Positions 1 to 7,614 of a stretch of DNA of 37,900 nucleotides are shown here, piece after piece. A program made the translations under genes and the position numbers. Under the pieces are notes generated by a model that was given only the letters and a program-made list of their open reading frames with translations, searched no databases and was not told where the DNA came from. Position 1 is the stretch's first letter. Each line of letters starts with the position of its first letter. The stretch is from an uncultured Prevotellaceae bacterium (lineage in GTDB: Bacteria; Bacteroidota; Bacteroidia; Bacteroidales; Muribaculaceae), in the NCBI GenBank assembly GCA_900314215.1, contig OMUK01000112.1, forward strand, positions 1 to 37,900, read 5' to 3'.

Positions 1-175
1 CCGCAGGGTATAGACTTAAAAACCTTAAATCTATACCTGAAGACACCGAGGGGCCAGGGGGCGAGAAGCCCCCTCGACAATCAGTATTTGTACATCAATC
101 ATCATAGTAAGTTAAAAAACATGAAACGTTGAAATTTTCCCGGTAATTTCCTTGTTTTTTGAACATAGGAAGCAA

Positions 176-190
176 GGGCCGCACCCTGCC
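176..190 (-). repeat. Dispersed 15-bp intergenic repeat, copy 1
   Basis: On the minus strand this reads GGCAGGGTGCGGCCC, identical to 22089-22103 and 22136-22150. A fourth copy, one base shorter, is inverted at 22220-22233. All four are intergenic. Confidence 0.6.
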
Positions 191-316
191 AACCGCGTTC
201 ACTCGCCAAAATACACGGCAGATTAACTATGTTATTGGCTGCCGACATTACCATATTGGGGGGCAGTGCATAGCGCTGTTTTTGATTTTACGCAAATGTT
301 TTTGACCGTTTTATCC

Positions 317-363
317 GAAAATACGTAAATTTGAAATCCAGAAATATAGGAAAATACGTAAAT
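317..363. repeat. Pair of 14-bp direct repeats 33 bp apart
   Basis: GAAAATACGTAAAT occurs at 317-330 and again at 350-363. Each contains the palindrome TACGTA. The 33-bp period is about three helical turns, which would suit paired protein sites on one DNA face, but no gene start lies close by. Confidence 0.5.
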
Positions 364-430
364 CTTGCGATCGTGAGCGTTGCTGAAGTCGGCAACCGCT
401 TGCAATGAACCGCCTTGGTAATGTGCGCAA

Positions 431-462
431 AAAAATCTCGCGGTATTGCTCGCGAGATTTTT
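431..462 (-). terminator. Intrinsic terminator after the Nim-like gene
   Basis: A perfect 12-bp inverted repeat (431-442 with 451-462, 8-base loop) with A/T outer ends. Read leftward it ends in a T run, and it lies 36 bases past the stop codon of the minus-strand gene at 498-1007. The symmetric A/T flanks would also let it work on the plus strand. Confidence 0.8.
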
Positions 463-497
463 CTTGTAGTGGCATGGGGCACGGCGCAATCATGTGG

Positions 498-1007
498 TCA
501 CCTGCGCTGCGCCACGAGCTCGATAGCCTCCTTGCCCGTGATGTGGTCGATGGTGATTTCCACCATGTGCAAGCGGGTAAAGCCCTTGTCGATCTCGCGC
601 TTCAAGCCTGCGTCGTCGTCGGGGTTGAAGCGCTGCCCAAGCCAGGTGAGCGCCTGCAGCTTCTCGGCATCGTCGTCGATAAAGCGCACGTGACCAAACA
701 CGATGACACTGCTAAAATAGGTAGTGTACTCATCACGCACCACTTCGTCCTTGTCGACGACGGTCATCGACACCTTGTCGTGAGCGCGCATGGCATCTAC
801 CTTGTGCCCCGCAACGGCCGTGTGGAAATACAGTTTGCCCTCCCTATACACATAGTTCACTGGCACGCCATAGGGATAGCCATTGTCGCCAATCACGCTG
901 AGCACGCCATAGGTTGCACGGCCCAGTATCTCCTCGCATTGCGACATGCTGAGTTGCTGGCGCTTGCGACGCATGGGGCGGAAAACGTCTTCTTCTTTTG
1001 TCATCAT
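498..1007 (-). CDS. Nim-like pyridoxamine 5'-phosphate oxidase-family flavoprotein
   Basis: A 169-residue protein of the FMN-binding split-barrel family. The N-terminal part (about residues 10-60) has the typical 'GVLSVIGDNGYPYGVPVNYV' strand pair, followed by a glycine-histidine turn (AGHKVDAM) as in NimA-type nitroreductases. Such proteins bind FMN or similar cofactors and are probably oxidoreductases; some family members reduce 5-nitroimidazoles, but resistance cannot be inferred here. Its start is 16 bases after the stop of the SMR transporter gene on the same strand, so the two are probably one transcript, closed by the terminator at 431-462. ATG codons at 1007 and 1004 are both possible starts. 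Confidence 0.85.
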   Translation of the reverse strand: MMTKEEDVFRPMRRKRQQLSMSQCEEILGRATYGVLSVIGDNGYPYGVPVNYVYREGKLYFHTAVAGHKVDAMRAHDKVSMTVVDKDEVVRDEYTTYFSSVIVFGHVRFIDDDAEKLQALTWLGQRFNPDDDAGLKREIDKGFTRLHMVEITIDHITGKEAIELVAQRR

Positions 1008-1023
1008 CTTCTTTATCTTTTTA

Positions 1024-1350
1024 TTAGTGTGAGGTGAGTTTAAGCCCGATTACCGAGGCAATAATCATGAGTGTGAAAATCAATTGTCCTGCCGAGAGCG
1101 GTTCTTTCAGCACCAGGGCGCTGAGCAGCACCGTGCCCACGGCCCTTATGCCAGTCCACACAGGATAGGCGATGCTCAGGGGCATCGACCGCGAGGCATG
1201 CATGAGCAGCAACATGCTGGCAACGACCGAAACGGCAAAGCCCACAAGCCACAGCACATGGGCCGATCCACAAGCCAATTTGGCCTTTCCCAAGCAGAAT
1301 GTGAAAGAGCACTCGCACAGGCCGGCCACAATCAAAATAATCCAGTTCAT
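1024..1350 (-). CDS. Small multidrug resistance (SMR) family exporter, SugE/Gdx-like
   Basis: A 108-residue protein with four hydrophobic helices, the usual SMR size. Glu13 in helix 1 matches the essential proton/substrate carboxylate of the family. The helix-3 sequence AYPVWTGIRAVG (Tyr62, Trp65) and the ending IGLKLTSH resemble the SugE/Gdx guanidinium-exporter branch more than EmrE. Two differences from typical Gdx stand out: Phe16 where Gdx has Trp, and a few extra residues after helix 1. The substrate is therefore uncertain. I chose ATG 1350 over an upstream start because translation from there begins directly at the hydrophobic helix and AAGGACG lies just ahead. It is first in a two-gene operon with the Nim-like gene. 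Confidence 0.85.
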   Translation of the reverse strand: MNWIILIVAGLCECSFTFCLGKAKLACGSAHVLWLVGFAVSVVASMLLLMHASRSMPLSIAYPVWTGIRAVGTVLLSALVLKEPLSAGQLIFTLMIIASVIGLKLTSH

Positions 1351-1412
1351 TAGTTCGTCCTTTTTTGTGAGGGCTGCAGCAATGGGCCGGCGTCTCCTTC
1401 TGAATTCGGGCA

Positions 1413-1443
1413 CAAAGGTAGCAAAAATAAACCGAATCCCCAA
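1413..1443 (-). promoter_or_regulatory. Bacteroidetes-type promoter for the SMR/Nim operon
   Basis: On the minus strand a TTG (1441-1443) is followed by exactly 20 bases and then TACCTTTG (1413-1420). This matches the Bacteroidetes primary sigma consensus (TTTG at -33, TAnnTTTG at -7). The start codon is about 60 bases downstream. I saw no guanidine riboswitch in the short leader. Confidence 0.75.
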
Positions 1444-1485
1444 CCCCCGCCCATCCCGCCAATTTCACAATTGGCAAACAAATCA

Positions 1486-1520
1486 GGCAGGGCCGCACTC
1501 TAAGAAGTGACGACCCTGCC
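1486..1520 (-). terminator. Hairpin after the first GLUG gene
   Basis: A 10-bp stem (1486-1495 with 1511-1520, one U-G wobble on the minus strand) continues past a one-base bulge into a CACT/AGTG stem. It lies 32 bases beyond the stop of the GLUG gene. The following bases are only moderately T-rich (TGATTTGTTTG), so termination is likely but not textbook. Confidence 0.55.
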
Positions 1521-1551
1521 CTAGTTATATTTCCTGATTATGAAATGATGA

Positions 1552-4500
1552 TTAATGTTGCAACTGCTTGATGGCGCTGCCATCGCTGTAGCGCAGTATC
1601 ACCACGCCACGGTAGTCGGCATCCACAGGCTGACCTTGCAAGTTGTAGCGGCCAGTCACGATGCGACCCTTGCTCATCGAGGGTGTGGTGATGCCAGTGT
1701 AGACATAACTAATAGCGAGTGGAATGCTACGGCTCACGCTGCCCAAAGTGGCGGTGACAGTGTCGGTGCCGTCGTAGCTAGATGTGATGCGAGCACGAGT
1801 TCCATCGATAACGATGGGCTCGCCAGCGGTCCACACGAGGCCGTCGAGTGCGCCCAGGTCGAAGTCGTGGGTCACCAGGTAGCGGGTGTCGCCCTCATCG
1901 AGGAAGATGGGCACCGAGGCCACCATCACAGCAGTGTCGCTGGCCAGCGAGGCCGGCACGGGATAGCAAGCGGCAGTGGCAGGAGCATTGTAGCCTGCAG
2001 CAGATGTTGCACTGGCATTGACTATCTCGCTGGTGAGACGACCCTCAGCACCAGTGCGGTCGGCCTTGCCCACAGCAGCGATGTTGCTCATTTGCTTATC
2101 ATAGACACAGCCGCTATAGGTAGTTGCGGCATTGTAGTAGCCCGAGATAGAGCCAACGTTGGCCGAGGTGCTGTTGTAGCCCTCAAGCCAGCCCGTGTTG
2201 ATGCAATCGGTGAGCGTGGCGGGGTTGTTGCCGTTGATGCGTCCCAGAATGCCGCCAATACAGTTCAGGCCAGAAATCACGCCCGAGTTGAAGCAACTGG
2301 TGATCGTGGGCGAACCGCCACCCACGATGCCGCCTGCAGCAGCTGTGCTGGCCGACACCTTGGTTGCGGGATTGGTGATGGCAGCAGTGTTGGCACAACG
2401 CTCGACAATGAGGCTGTAATTATCGCTCATGCCCACGATTCCGCCAAGATTGCTGGTCGACGATGCGGTTTTGCCCGTGATGGCGCCAGCATTGAGGCAG
2501 TCGGCCACGGTGAGGGTGTCGGTAGCATTGCTGACAGGCCAGTAACGGCCTATCACGCCACCCAGGCCAGTCACGCCACCCGACACGGTGCCATAGTTGC
2601 GCGCGTTGCAGATAAGACGGCAGGCATCGGCCACACCGATGATGCCGCCGTGCATATTGCACGTCGAGGTCTTAGACGGCGACACGGTGCCATAGTTGGT
2701 GAGATGCGACAGGGTATCGGTAAGGGCAAAGCCTATGACACCGCCCACATACATTGTGCCCGACACGGCGCCGCGGTTCACCATGTGGCTATAGGGTGCA
2801 GTACCCTTGCCAGCGAGGTAGCCTGCCACACCGCCGGTGTAGAAGTTGGTCGAGGTCACTGTCCCGGTGTTGGTGAGGCTGTCGAGGCGCGCGGCATCCT
2901 CGGCATAGCCAATCACGCCGCCAGTGTAGTACTGCGCGCCTGTCACGGTGGTGCCATTGGTGCAATTCACCACAGTGCCTGCACAACGACCCACGATGCC
3001 ACCCGTGTAGCACTGAGTAGCAGTGACGGTGCCGCTTGCCACATTCAGGTTCTCAATCTTGCCTTCCTCGCCCAAGTAGCCCACGAGGCCTGTGGCCTCG
3101 GCCGTGGTCGAGATGTCAATGCCAGTCACGGTGTGGCCATCGCCATGCAGCACGCCGTTGAATTTCTTGGCTCCGCCACAGGCGATGCCTGGGATTGCAG
3201 TAGTCATGGCGATGTCGGCAGTAAACTTGAAGTGCTTGCCGGCATAGTCGCCATGGTTGGCAGCAAGTGCCGACTGCTTGGCAAGCTTGGTGAGGTCCGA
3301 CTTGGTGGCAATAATCCAGGGGTCGGCCTCGGTGCCCGAGCCGCTCAGTATGTTGCCATAGGCCGAGATAGGTATCTGGCGGGTGATGCCGGCATACCTC
3401 TCTATCACCTTGTCGTCGCAGAAGGCATTGCCGCCGTCAAACGTGAGCACCTTGGTCGTAGTGGGCAGCGAGAAGTCGTCGCCATCGTCGAGTTTCCAGG
3501 TGAGTCCCGTGGCATTGTAGCAGGTAGCCTTCACGTCCTCGGTCATCTCGCGGCGGTTTTCGGTGTCGGCAAAGATGATGGGAAAGCTGGTGATCATGGC
3601 TGCGTCGAGCGAGGCAAACTTGGTGAGTTGTGGATAAGTCGTGCCATTGGCAGTCCAGCGGTCGCCATAGGTGCCGGCGATGATCTCGCGGGTGAGACGC
3701 CCCTCGATGCCGCTGGCCTTGATGTTGTTGAGTATCGTGATTTGCGAATCGTAGACCACGTTGCTGAATTTGCCGGCATTCACGCCAGCCACAGCGCCAG
3801 CAGCGTCGACATTGCTCGTGTAGTTGACCACACCAGTAGCCAGGCTGTTGCTCACCACGCCGGTGGCCATGTTGCTTGCCACGATGCCGCCCACATTGGA
3901 TTGCGCAGTGACGTTGCCCGAAGCCAGGCAGTTGTCGATAGTGCCCGAATTGGTGCAGGCGATGCAGGCCAGATTGCTAGCTGCCGTACCAGTGAGTGAT
4001 CCGGCATACTGGCAGCCGGTGATGGTGCCATTGTTGACACAAGCAATGCCAGCCACACGGTTGGACGCACCCGAGAGTGTGATATTGGAGCCCACATAGC
4101 AGTCGGTGATGCTGCCGGTGCTCTCCACCTGGTAGGCGATGCCGCCCCAGGTGCCGCCAGCTGCACGGCTAAGCAGCGTTGCGGGGAGCACTTTCACGTC
4201 GGCAATAGCGCCAAACACACGCCCGGCTATCACGCCACTATTGAGATAGAGGCCCACCGAGCAGGTGGCGTCGATGGTGAGGTTCTTCACCATGCCCGTG
4301 GTAGCGATGTTGCCAAAGAGACCGCTCTCTCGCACCTGGTTGGTCTGGTTAGAGAGTTTCCAATTTTTGAGCGAGTGGCCGGCACCGTCAAATGTTCCAG
4401 CAAAAGGATAGGCTGGATTGAGCCCGATGCAAGCAAAGGAGTCGTCGCTCTGCATGTCGATGTCGGCTCCGAGTGCCACATATTGTCCCTTGAAATCAAG

Positions 4501-6363
4501 CCCGCCCTGGGTGGTGACGCTGGCCAGCTCCTTCATGTCGTCGTAGGAGTCGATGATGTAGGGGTCGGCCTCGGTGCCCGAGCCGGTGAACATATCGGGG
4601 TATATCTTCATCATGTTTTGGCGAGTGGCAGTGCCCACTGTAGAGGTCGCAGTGAACTGTTGCACAGCGCTGCTGCGGGTGATGGTGATGGCATTGCTGC
4701 CCAGCGAGGCGCCATCGCCAGTCACGCTCCATGTGGCACCCGAGCCCGTGCCCAGTGTCACGTTGCTCTTCACGGCGGTGTGCACGTCGGCGCTCGCAAG
4801 CATCACTGGCGCTGCGCCGGCAAGGGCTGCATCGGTAGCCATGCTCGACTTCAGGCGAGGATAGAGGCCCGAGGTGAAGTCCCACACGCTGGCGTCATAT
4901 CCACTCAAGGCCGTGCCTGCGGTGAGCTCGCTCGTCGAGAGCGGGCCAGTCTCGTCGCTGCCCCAGCCTGCCACCTGGCTGTCGTAGTGGCAGTTGGTGA
5001 GGCTGATGCGCTCGTCGCTGGTATAGTGGCCCACATAGGCACCCTGGGCAGGCCGCGCTGCACTTGCTGCATTGATCGTGCCCAAGCTCAAGCAATTGGT
5101 GAGCTTCGTAACAAATTGGGCACTCGACTGATTGCCCACAATACCGCCGGCATATTGCATATAAGTGGAGCCGCTGATGCTGATGTAGGGCGCATCGATG
5201 GCGCCGGCATTGTAGCTGTTGCTGATCGTGAAATCCTCGGCAGCGCCAGCGATGCCGCCGGCTGCCTTGAAGCTGCGTATCGTGCCCGTGTTGAAACACT
5301 GCTCCACCGTGCCTTTCATGCCGTAGCCCACGATGCCGCCCTGGTTGGAGAGCATGCCATAGGTCACGCTGGTCGAGTCGTGGTCCATGAAAATGTCGCT
5401 GATGAGACCGCTATTGTAGCAATTGGAAATCGTGGTTCCGGAAGTTGCTAAGCCAGCGATGCCACCTGCATGGTTGAGAGCCACAATCTTGCCCCGATTG
5501 AAGCAACCGGTGATGATTGCGCCCGAGTTGTAGCCGCTTATACCGCCCACATAGGTATTAACGATGCCGCCTTTGACGATGTGAATGTAGCCCGTGAAGG
5601 CGCAATCCTTGATGTTGTAGCTGGCATTGCTCTGGTTGTTGGCATACGAGGTGATGCCACCCGTGTAGGTGTTGGACCGGGTGATGGTGATGTCGGCACT
5701 CGAGGTGCAGCTGTCAACCATACCGCCCTGCGTCGAACCTGTGATGGAGCCAAAGGCGCAACCCGAATAGACCGTGCCCGAGAAGGAGCAGTCTTTCACC
5801 GTGCCCAAGTTGTAAGCCACCAGGCCGGCATTCAAGTTGTTTTGATTAGCGTTAGAGAGATACATGGTGGCATTGGTCACATGGCAGTTTTCAACAACGC
5901 CTTGATTATTGGCCACCAAGAAGGAGCTGTAGAGCAAAGAGCCCTGGGCATAGAGCAAAGGGCTGGCAATAGTGAGGTTTTTCACAACACCCTTGCTTCC
6001 CAGGTAAGAAAACACAGCAAAGCTGTTGACGTTGCTAGCAACAGTGTCGCACACGCCATAGAACTTCTTGCCATTTCCGTCGAAATTTCCCATAAACGGC
6101 AGGGCGCTAAGCCCCGTCTTGAGGCCCGACTCGCCACTGAAGGTGATGTCGTTTCCCACCATGAAGTAGCACCCCTCATAGGTGGATTGCCCGCTGTGGA
6201 GGTAATTCTGGATTTCAAGCAGATCGGCAACCTTGGTAATGAGGTATGGGTCGGCCTCGGTTCCAGTTCCGCCGCTGAAAGTGCCTACTCCCTCGGCTGT
6301 GGCACACACAGGGATTAACAGCGCCGCCACTAGCGCAATAAGTTTATTTTTTCGCATAGGCAT
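1552..6363 (-). CDS. Giant secreted GLUG-repeat surface protein
   Basis: A 1603-residue protein with an N-terminal signal peptide (basic MRKNK, hydrophobic core, cleavage near CATAEG). Three modules each begin with GxGTEADPY/W-I (about residues 32, 594 and 1008) and continue into arrays of GLUG-like repeats such as 'TGGIVGR..GTVVNC', which predict a long beta-helical fold. Ig-like or linker segments with 'PVMLA', 'FPIIF' and 'VPIFL' strands close the modules. The end, about YNLQGQPVDADYRGVVILRYSDG, resembles the short C-terminal domains found on exported Bacteroidales proteins, some of them type IX secretion cargo. A surface adhesin or glycan-binding role is inference. It is paralogous to the protein at 31641-37799. 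ATG 6357 is an alternative start. Confidence 0.85.
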   Translation of the reverse strand: MPMRKNKLIALVAALLIPVCATAEGVGTFSGGTGTEADPYLITKVADLLEIQNYLHSGQSTYEGCYFMVGNDITFSGESGLKTGLSALPFMGNFDGNGKKFYGVCDTVASNVNSFAVFSYLGSKGVVKNLTIASPLLYAQGSLLYSSFLVANNQGVVENCHVTNATMYLSNANQNNLNAGLVAYNLGTVKDCSFSGTVYSGCAFGSITGSTQGGMVDSCTSSADITITRSNTYTGGITSYANNQSNASYNIKDCAFTGYIHIVKGGIVNTYVGGISGYNSGAIITGCFNRGKIVALNHAGGIAGLATSGTTISNCYNSGLISDIFMDHDSTSVTYGMLSNQGGIVGYGMKGTVEQCFNTGTIRSFKAAGGIAGAAEDFTISNSYNAGAIDAPYISISGSTYMQYAGGIVGNQSSAQFVTKLTNCLSLGTINAASAARPAQGAYVGHYTSDERISLTNCHYDSQVAGWGSDETGPLSTSELTAGTALSGYDASVWDFTSGLYPRLKSSMATDAALAGAAPVMLASADVHTAVKSNVTLGTGSGATWSVTGDGASLGSNAITITRSSAVQQFTATSTVGTATRQNMMKIYPDMFTGSGTEADPYIIDSYDDMKELASVTTQGGLDFKGQYVALGADIDMQSDDSFACIGLNPAYPFAGTFDGAGHSLKNWKLSNQTNQVRESGLFGNIATTGMVKNLTIDATCSVGLYLNSGVIAGRVFGAIADVKVLPATLLSRAAGGTWGGIAYQVESTGSITDCYVGSNITLSGASNRVAGIACVNNGTITGCQYAGSLTGTAASNLACIACTNSGTIDNCLASGNVTAQSNVGGIVASNMATGVVSNSLATGVVNYTSNVDAAGAVAGVNAGKFSNVVYDSQITILNNIKASGIEGRLTREIIAGTYGDRWTANGTTYPQLTKFASLDAAMITSFPIIFADTENRREMTEDVKATCYNATGLTWKLDDGDDFSLPTTTKVLTFDGGNAFCDDKVIERYAGITRQIPISAYGNILSGSGTEADPWIIATKSDLTKLAKQSALAANHGDYAGKHFKFTADIAMTTAIPGIACGGAKKFNGVLHGDGHTVTGIDISTTAEATGLVGYLGEEGKIENLNVASGTVTATQCYTGGIVGRCAGTVVNCTNGTTVTGAQYYTGGVIGYAEDAARLDSLTNTGTVTSTNFYTGGVAGYLAGKGTAPYSHMVNRGAVSGTMYVGGVIGFALTDTLSHLTNYGTVSPSKTSTCNMHGGIIGVADACRLICNARNYGTVSGGVTGLGGVIGRYWPVSNATDTLTVADCLNAGAITGKTASSTSNLGGIVGMSDNYSLIVERCANTAAITNPATKVSASTAAAGGIVGGGSPTITSCFNSGVISGLNCIGGILGRINGNNPATLTDCINTGWLEGYNSTSANVGSISGYYNAATTYSGCVYDKQMSNIAAVGKADRTGAEGRLTSEIVNASATSAAGYNAPATAACYPVPASLASDTAVMVASVPIFLDEGDTRYLVTHDFDLGALDGLVWTAGEPIVIDGTRARITSSYDGTDTVTATLGSVSRSIPLAISYVYTGITTPSMSKGRIVTGRYNLQGQPVDADYRGVVILRYSDGSAIKQLQH

Positions 6364-6401
6364 AAAATTATAAAATAAAAAACTTGTATCTGCACTGATT
6401 G

Positions 6402-6409
6402 CAAATCTA
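6402..6409 (-). promoter_or_regulatory. Possible -7 box of the first GLUG gene
   Basis: TAGATTTG on the minus strand fits TAnnTTTG and lies 38 bases before the start codon in an AT-rich leader. No TTG is found at the right distance upstream, so this is only half a promoter. Confidence 0.4.
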
Positions 6410-6560
6410 AGTTTTATTATTGAGATTTTAATTAAACTATATTAATTTCATGCTATATTAAATTAAATTATAAGTTATTGCGCTCTTTTTCTATTAAACC
6501 GAAAAAAAACATTAGTGGTTTCTATGTCTATGGACCGCTGCTCGAGAAAGGGCATAGTAA

Positions 6561-6592
6561 AAAAGCCACGGCTTACTGAGGCCGCGGCTTTT
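6561..6592 (-). terminator. Intrinsic terminator after the OmpH-like gene
   Basis: A 12-bp stem (6561-6572 with 6581-6592, 8-base loop) with one G-U wobble on the minus strand, ending in six T. It is 56 bases past the stop of the lipoprotein gene at 6649. Confidence 0.8.
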
Positions 6593-6648
6593 CTCAATGT
6601 TGTAGCTCTATGAAGGAATGCCGGGGATTGACCGGCATCAGATTTTTT

Positions 6649-7248
6649 TTATTTCTTTTTGGCGACTTTGGTGTAGCGCTGGTTCAGGCCCTTCACCACA
6701 TCGGCCGTCACGTCGTATTTAGGATCGACATAATAGGCCGAGCTCTTGGAGATGATCATGTCGTAGCCTTTCTGCTTGGCGTAGATGGCCACATAGTTGA
6801 AGATGGAGTCGTGCAGCTGCTGGCTGTTCTCCTGCAGGGTCTTGTCCATCTTGTTTTTCATCTCGGCCAGCTTGCTCTGGGCGTCGTTGACGGCCTTCTG
6901 GTAGCGGGCCTGGTCGGCTTGAGCCTGATTGGGGTCGGTAGCATAAACGTTGCTCTTCTCCTTGGCTTGGAATTCGCTCTCGAGGCTCTGTATGTTTTGC
7001 TGCTGCACCTTCTGTGCGGCGTCAAGATTGTTTTGCATCGTGATTGTGAGTTCCTTGAAATCCTTGGCCAGGTTATAGTTTTTCTCAATCGAGTCGTCGT
7101 CGATATAGCGTATCACCATCGACTCATTGGCCTGCTTGGGCAGTGCCGGCTTGGCTGCTTGCTGGTTGCCATTGCCGCCGCACGACACGAGCCCCAGCGC
7201 GAGGGCTGCCATCATGACAAGCTTTGTCATCTTGTTTCGAAAGTCCAT
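6649..7248 (-). CDS. OmpH/Skp-like periplasmic chaperone lipoprotein
   Basis: A 199-residue protein with a lipoprotein signal peptide ending in the lipobox LVSC (Cys23), so it should be lipid-anchored in the envelope. Residues about 50-150 are rich in Q, A, K and E with heptad character, as in the coiled-coil arms of Skp/OmpH. The C-terminal part (YDMIISKSSAYYVDPKYDVTADVVKGLNQRY) is the typical OmpH ending. Skp family members hold unfolded outer-membrane proteins in the periplasm; a lipid anchor is a variation also seen in other Bacteroidetes. It starts 26 bases after the small membrane protein gene on the same strand, and a possible local TATATTTA box lies in that gap. It has its own terminator. 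Confidence 0.85.
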   Translation of the reverse strand: MDFRNKMTKLVMMAALALGLVSCGGNGNQQAAKPALPKQANESMVIRYIDDDSIEKNYNLAKDFKELTITMQNNLDAAQKVQQQNIQSLESEFQAKEKSNVYATDPNQAQADQARYQKAVNDAQSKLAEMKNKMDKTLQENSQQLHDSIFNYVAIYAKQKGYDMIISKSSAYYVDPKYDVTADVVKGLNQRYTKVAKKK

Positions 7249-7274
7249 TTTTCTGTGTAAATATATCTATTGTT

Positions 7275-7445
7275 TTATTTATAAAATTCTTGGTCACGAG
7301 CGCACGTGATGCCGCGCTTGAGCATTTCCTTGTTGCCGTGGATGTGTGTATTTGGGAATTTTCCACCTTTCACAAAGAATATTTTGATGCCCAGCAGCAG
7401 CACCGCTATGCCTATCAATACTATTGTCGCCACTACAATTGTCAC
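7275..7445 (-). CDS. Small conserved single-helix membrane protein (GTG start)
   Basis: A 56-residue protein: one membrane helix (about residues 3-22, rich in I, V, L and G), then a basic tail with FVKGGKFPNTHIHGNKEM and LKRGITCARDQEFYK. I recognise this ending from short Bacteroidales membrane proteins of unknown function, which share the KGGxFPxTH and KRGIxC pattern. No ATG is in frame: a TAA lies four codons ahead of the GTG at 7445, so GTG is the only sensible start. A TATATTTG box at 7469-7476 is placed correctly for a short leader. The lipoprotein gene follows after 26 bases, so co-transcription is possible. Confidence 0.65.
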   Translation of the reverse strand: MTIVVATIVLIGIAVLLLGIKIFFVKGGKFPNTHIHGNKEMLKRGITCARDQEFYK

Positions 7446-7468
7446 TGCGTCGTATTAAAAATGTTTTG

Positions 7469-7476
7469 CAAATATA
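7469..7476 (-). promoter_or_regulatory. -7 box ahead of the small membrane protein
   Basis: TATATTTG on the minus strand fits TAnnTTTG and ends 23 bases before the GTG start at 7445. The -33 TTG is not at a standard distance. Confidence 0.45.
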
Positions 7477-7520
7477 GAAAACCTTTGCGAGATTTTGCCA
7501 TTTATTCCAAATAAATTTCG

Positions 7521-7528
7521 TATCTTTA
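7521..7528 (+). promoter_or_regulatory. Possible -7 box for pepD
   Basis: TATCTTTA is one base off TAnnTTTG. A TTG at 7495-7497 gives a spacer of 23, longer than usual. The pepD start lies 87 bases downstream. Confidence 0.35.
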
Positions 7529-7614
7529 CCAAAGTTATGAGACTGATTTAACATAAATTTGTCAAGCGCAACTTTAACTAACAATTATCTTAATAAAAAA
7601 AACACCCAAAAATC

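Larger units (their letters stand above)
1..430. other. AT-rich gene-free stretch
   Basis: No convincing coding region is seen on either strand. The stretch holds an 8-bp inverted repeat (7-14 with 30-37), a GC hairpin (57-62 with 68-73, loop GAGAA), one copy of a dispersed 15-bp repeat (176-190) and a pair of direct repeats (317-330 and 350-363). The short open frames here have no recognisable protein features and are AT-rich, unlike the genes around them. Confidence 0.6.

Noticed and set aside
1351-1500. Guanidine riboswitch upstream of the SugE/Gdx-like gene
   Set aside because: The transcript leader after the predicted promoter is only about 60 bases and shows no matching fold.
1555-3999. 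Long open frame on the plus strand opposite the first GLUG gene (814 codons)
   Set aside because: It mirrors codon bias of the real gene; its product is Ala/His/Gly-rich with no domain, signal peptide or promoter.
1552-6363. CRISPR array or DNA tandem repeat suggested by the repetitive GLUG coding sequence
   Set aside because: The repeats are protein-level, imperfect and continuous with an open frame; no spacer-like structure exists.
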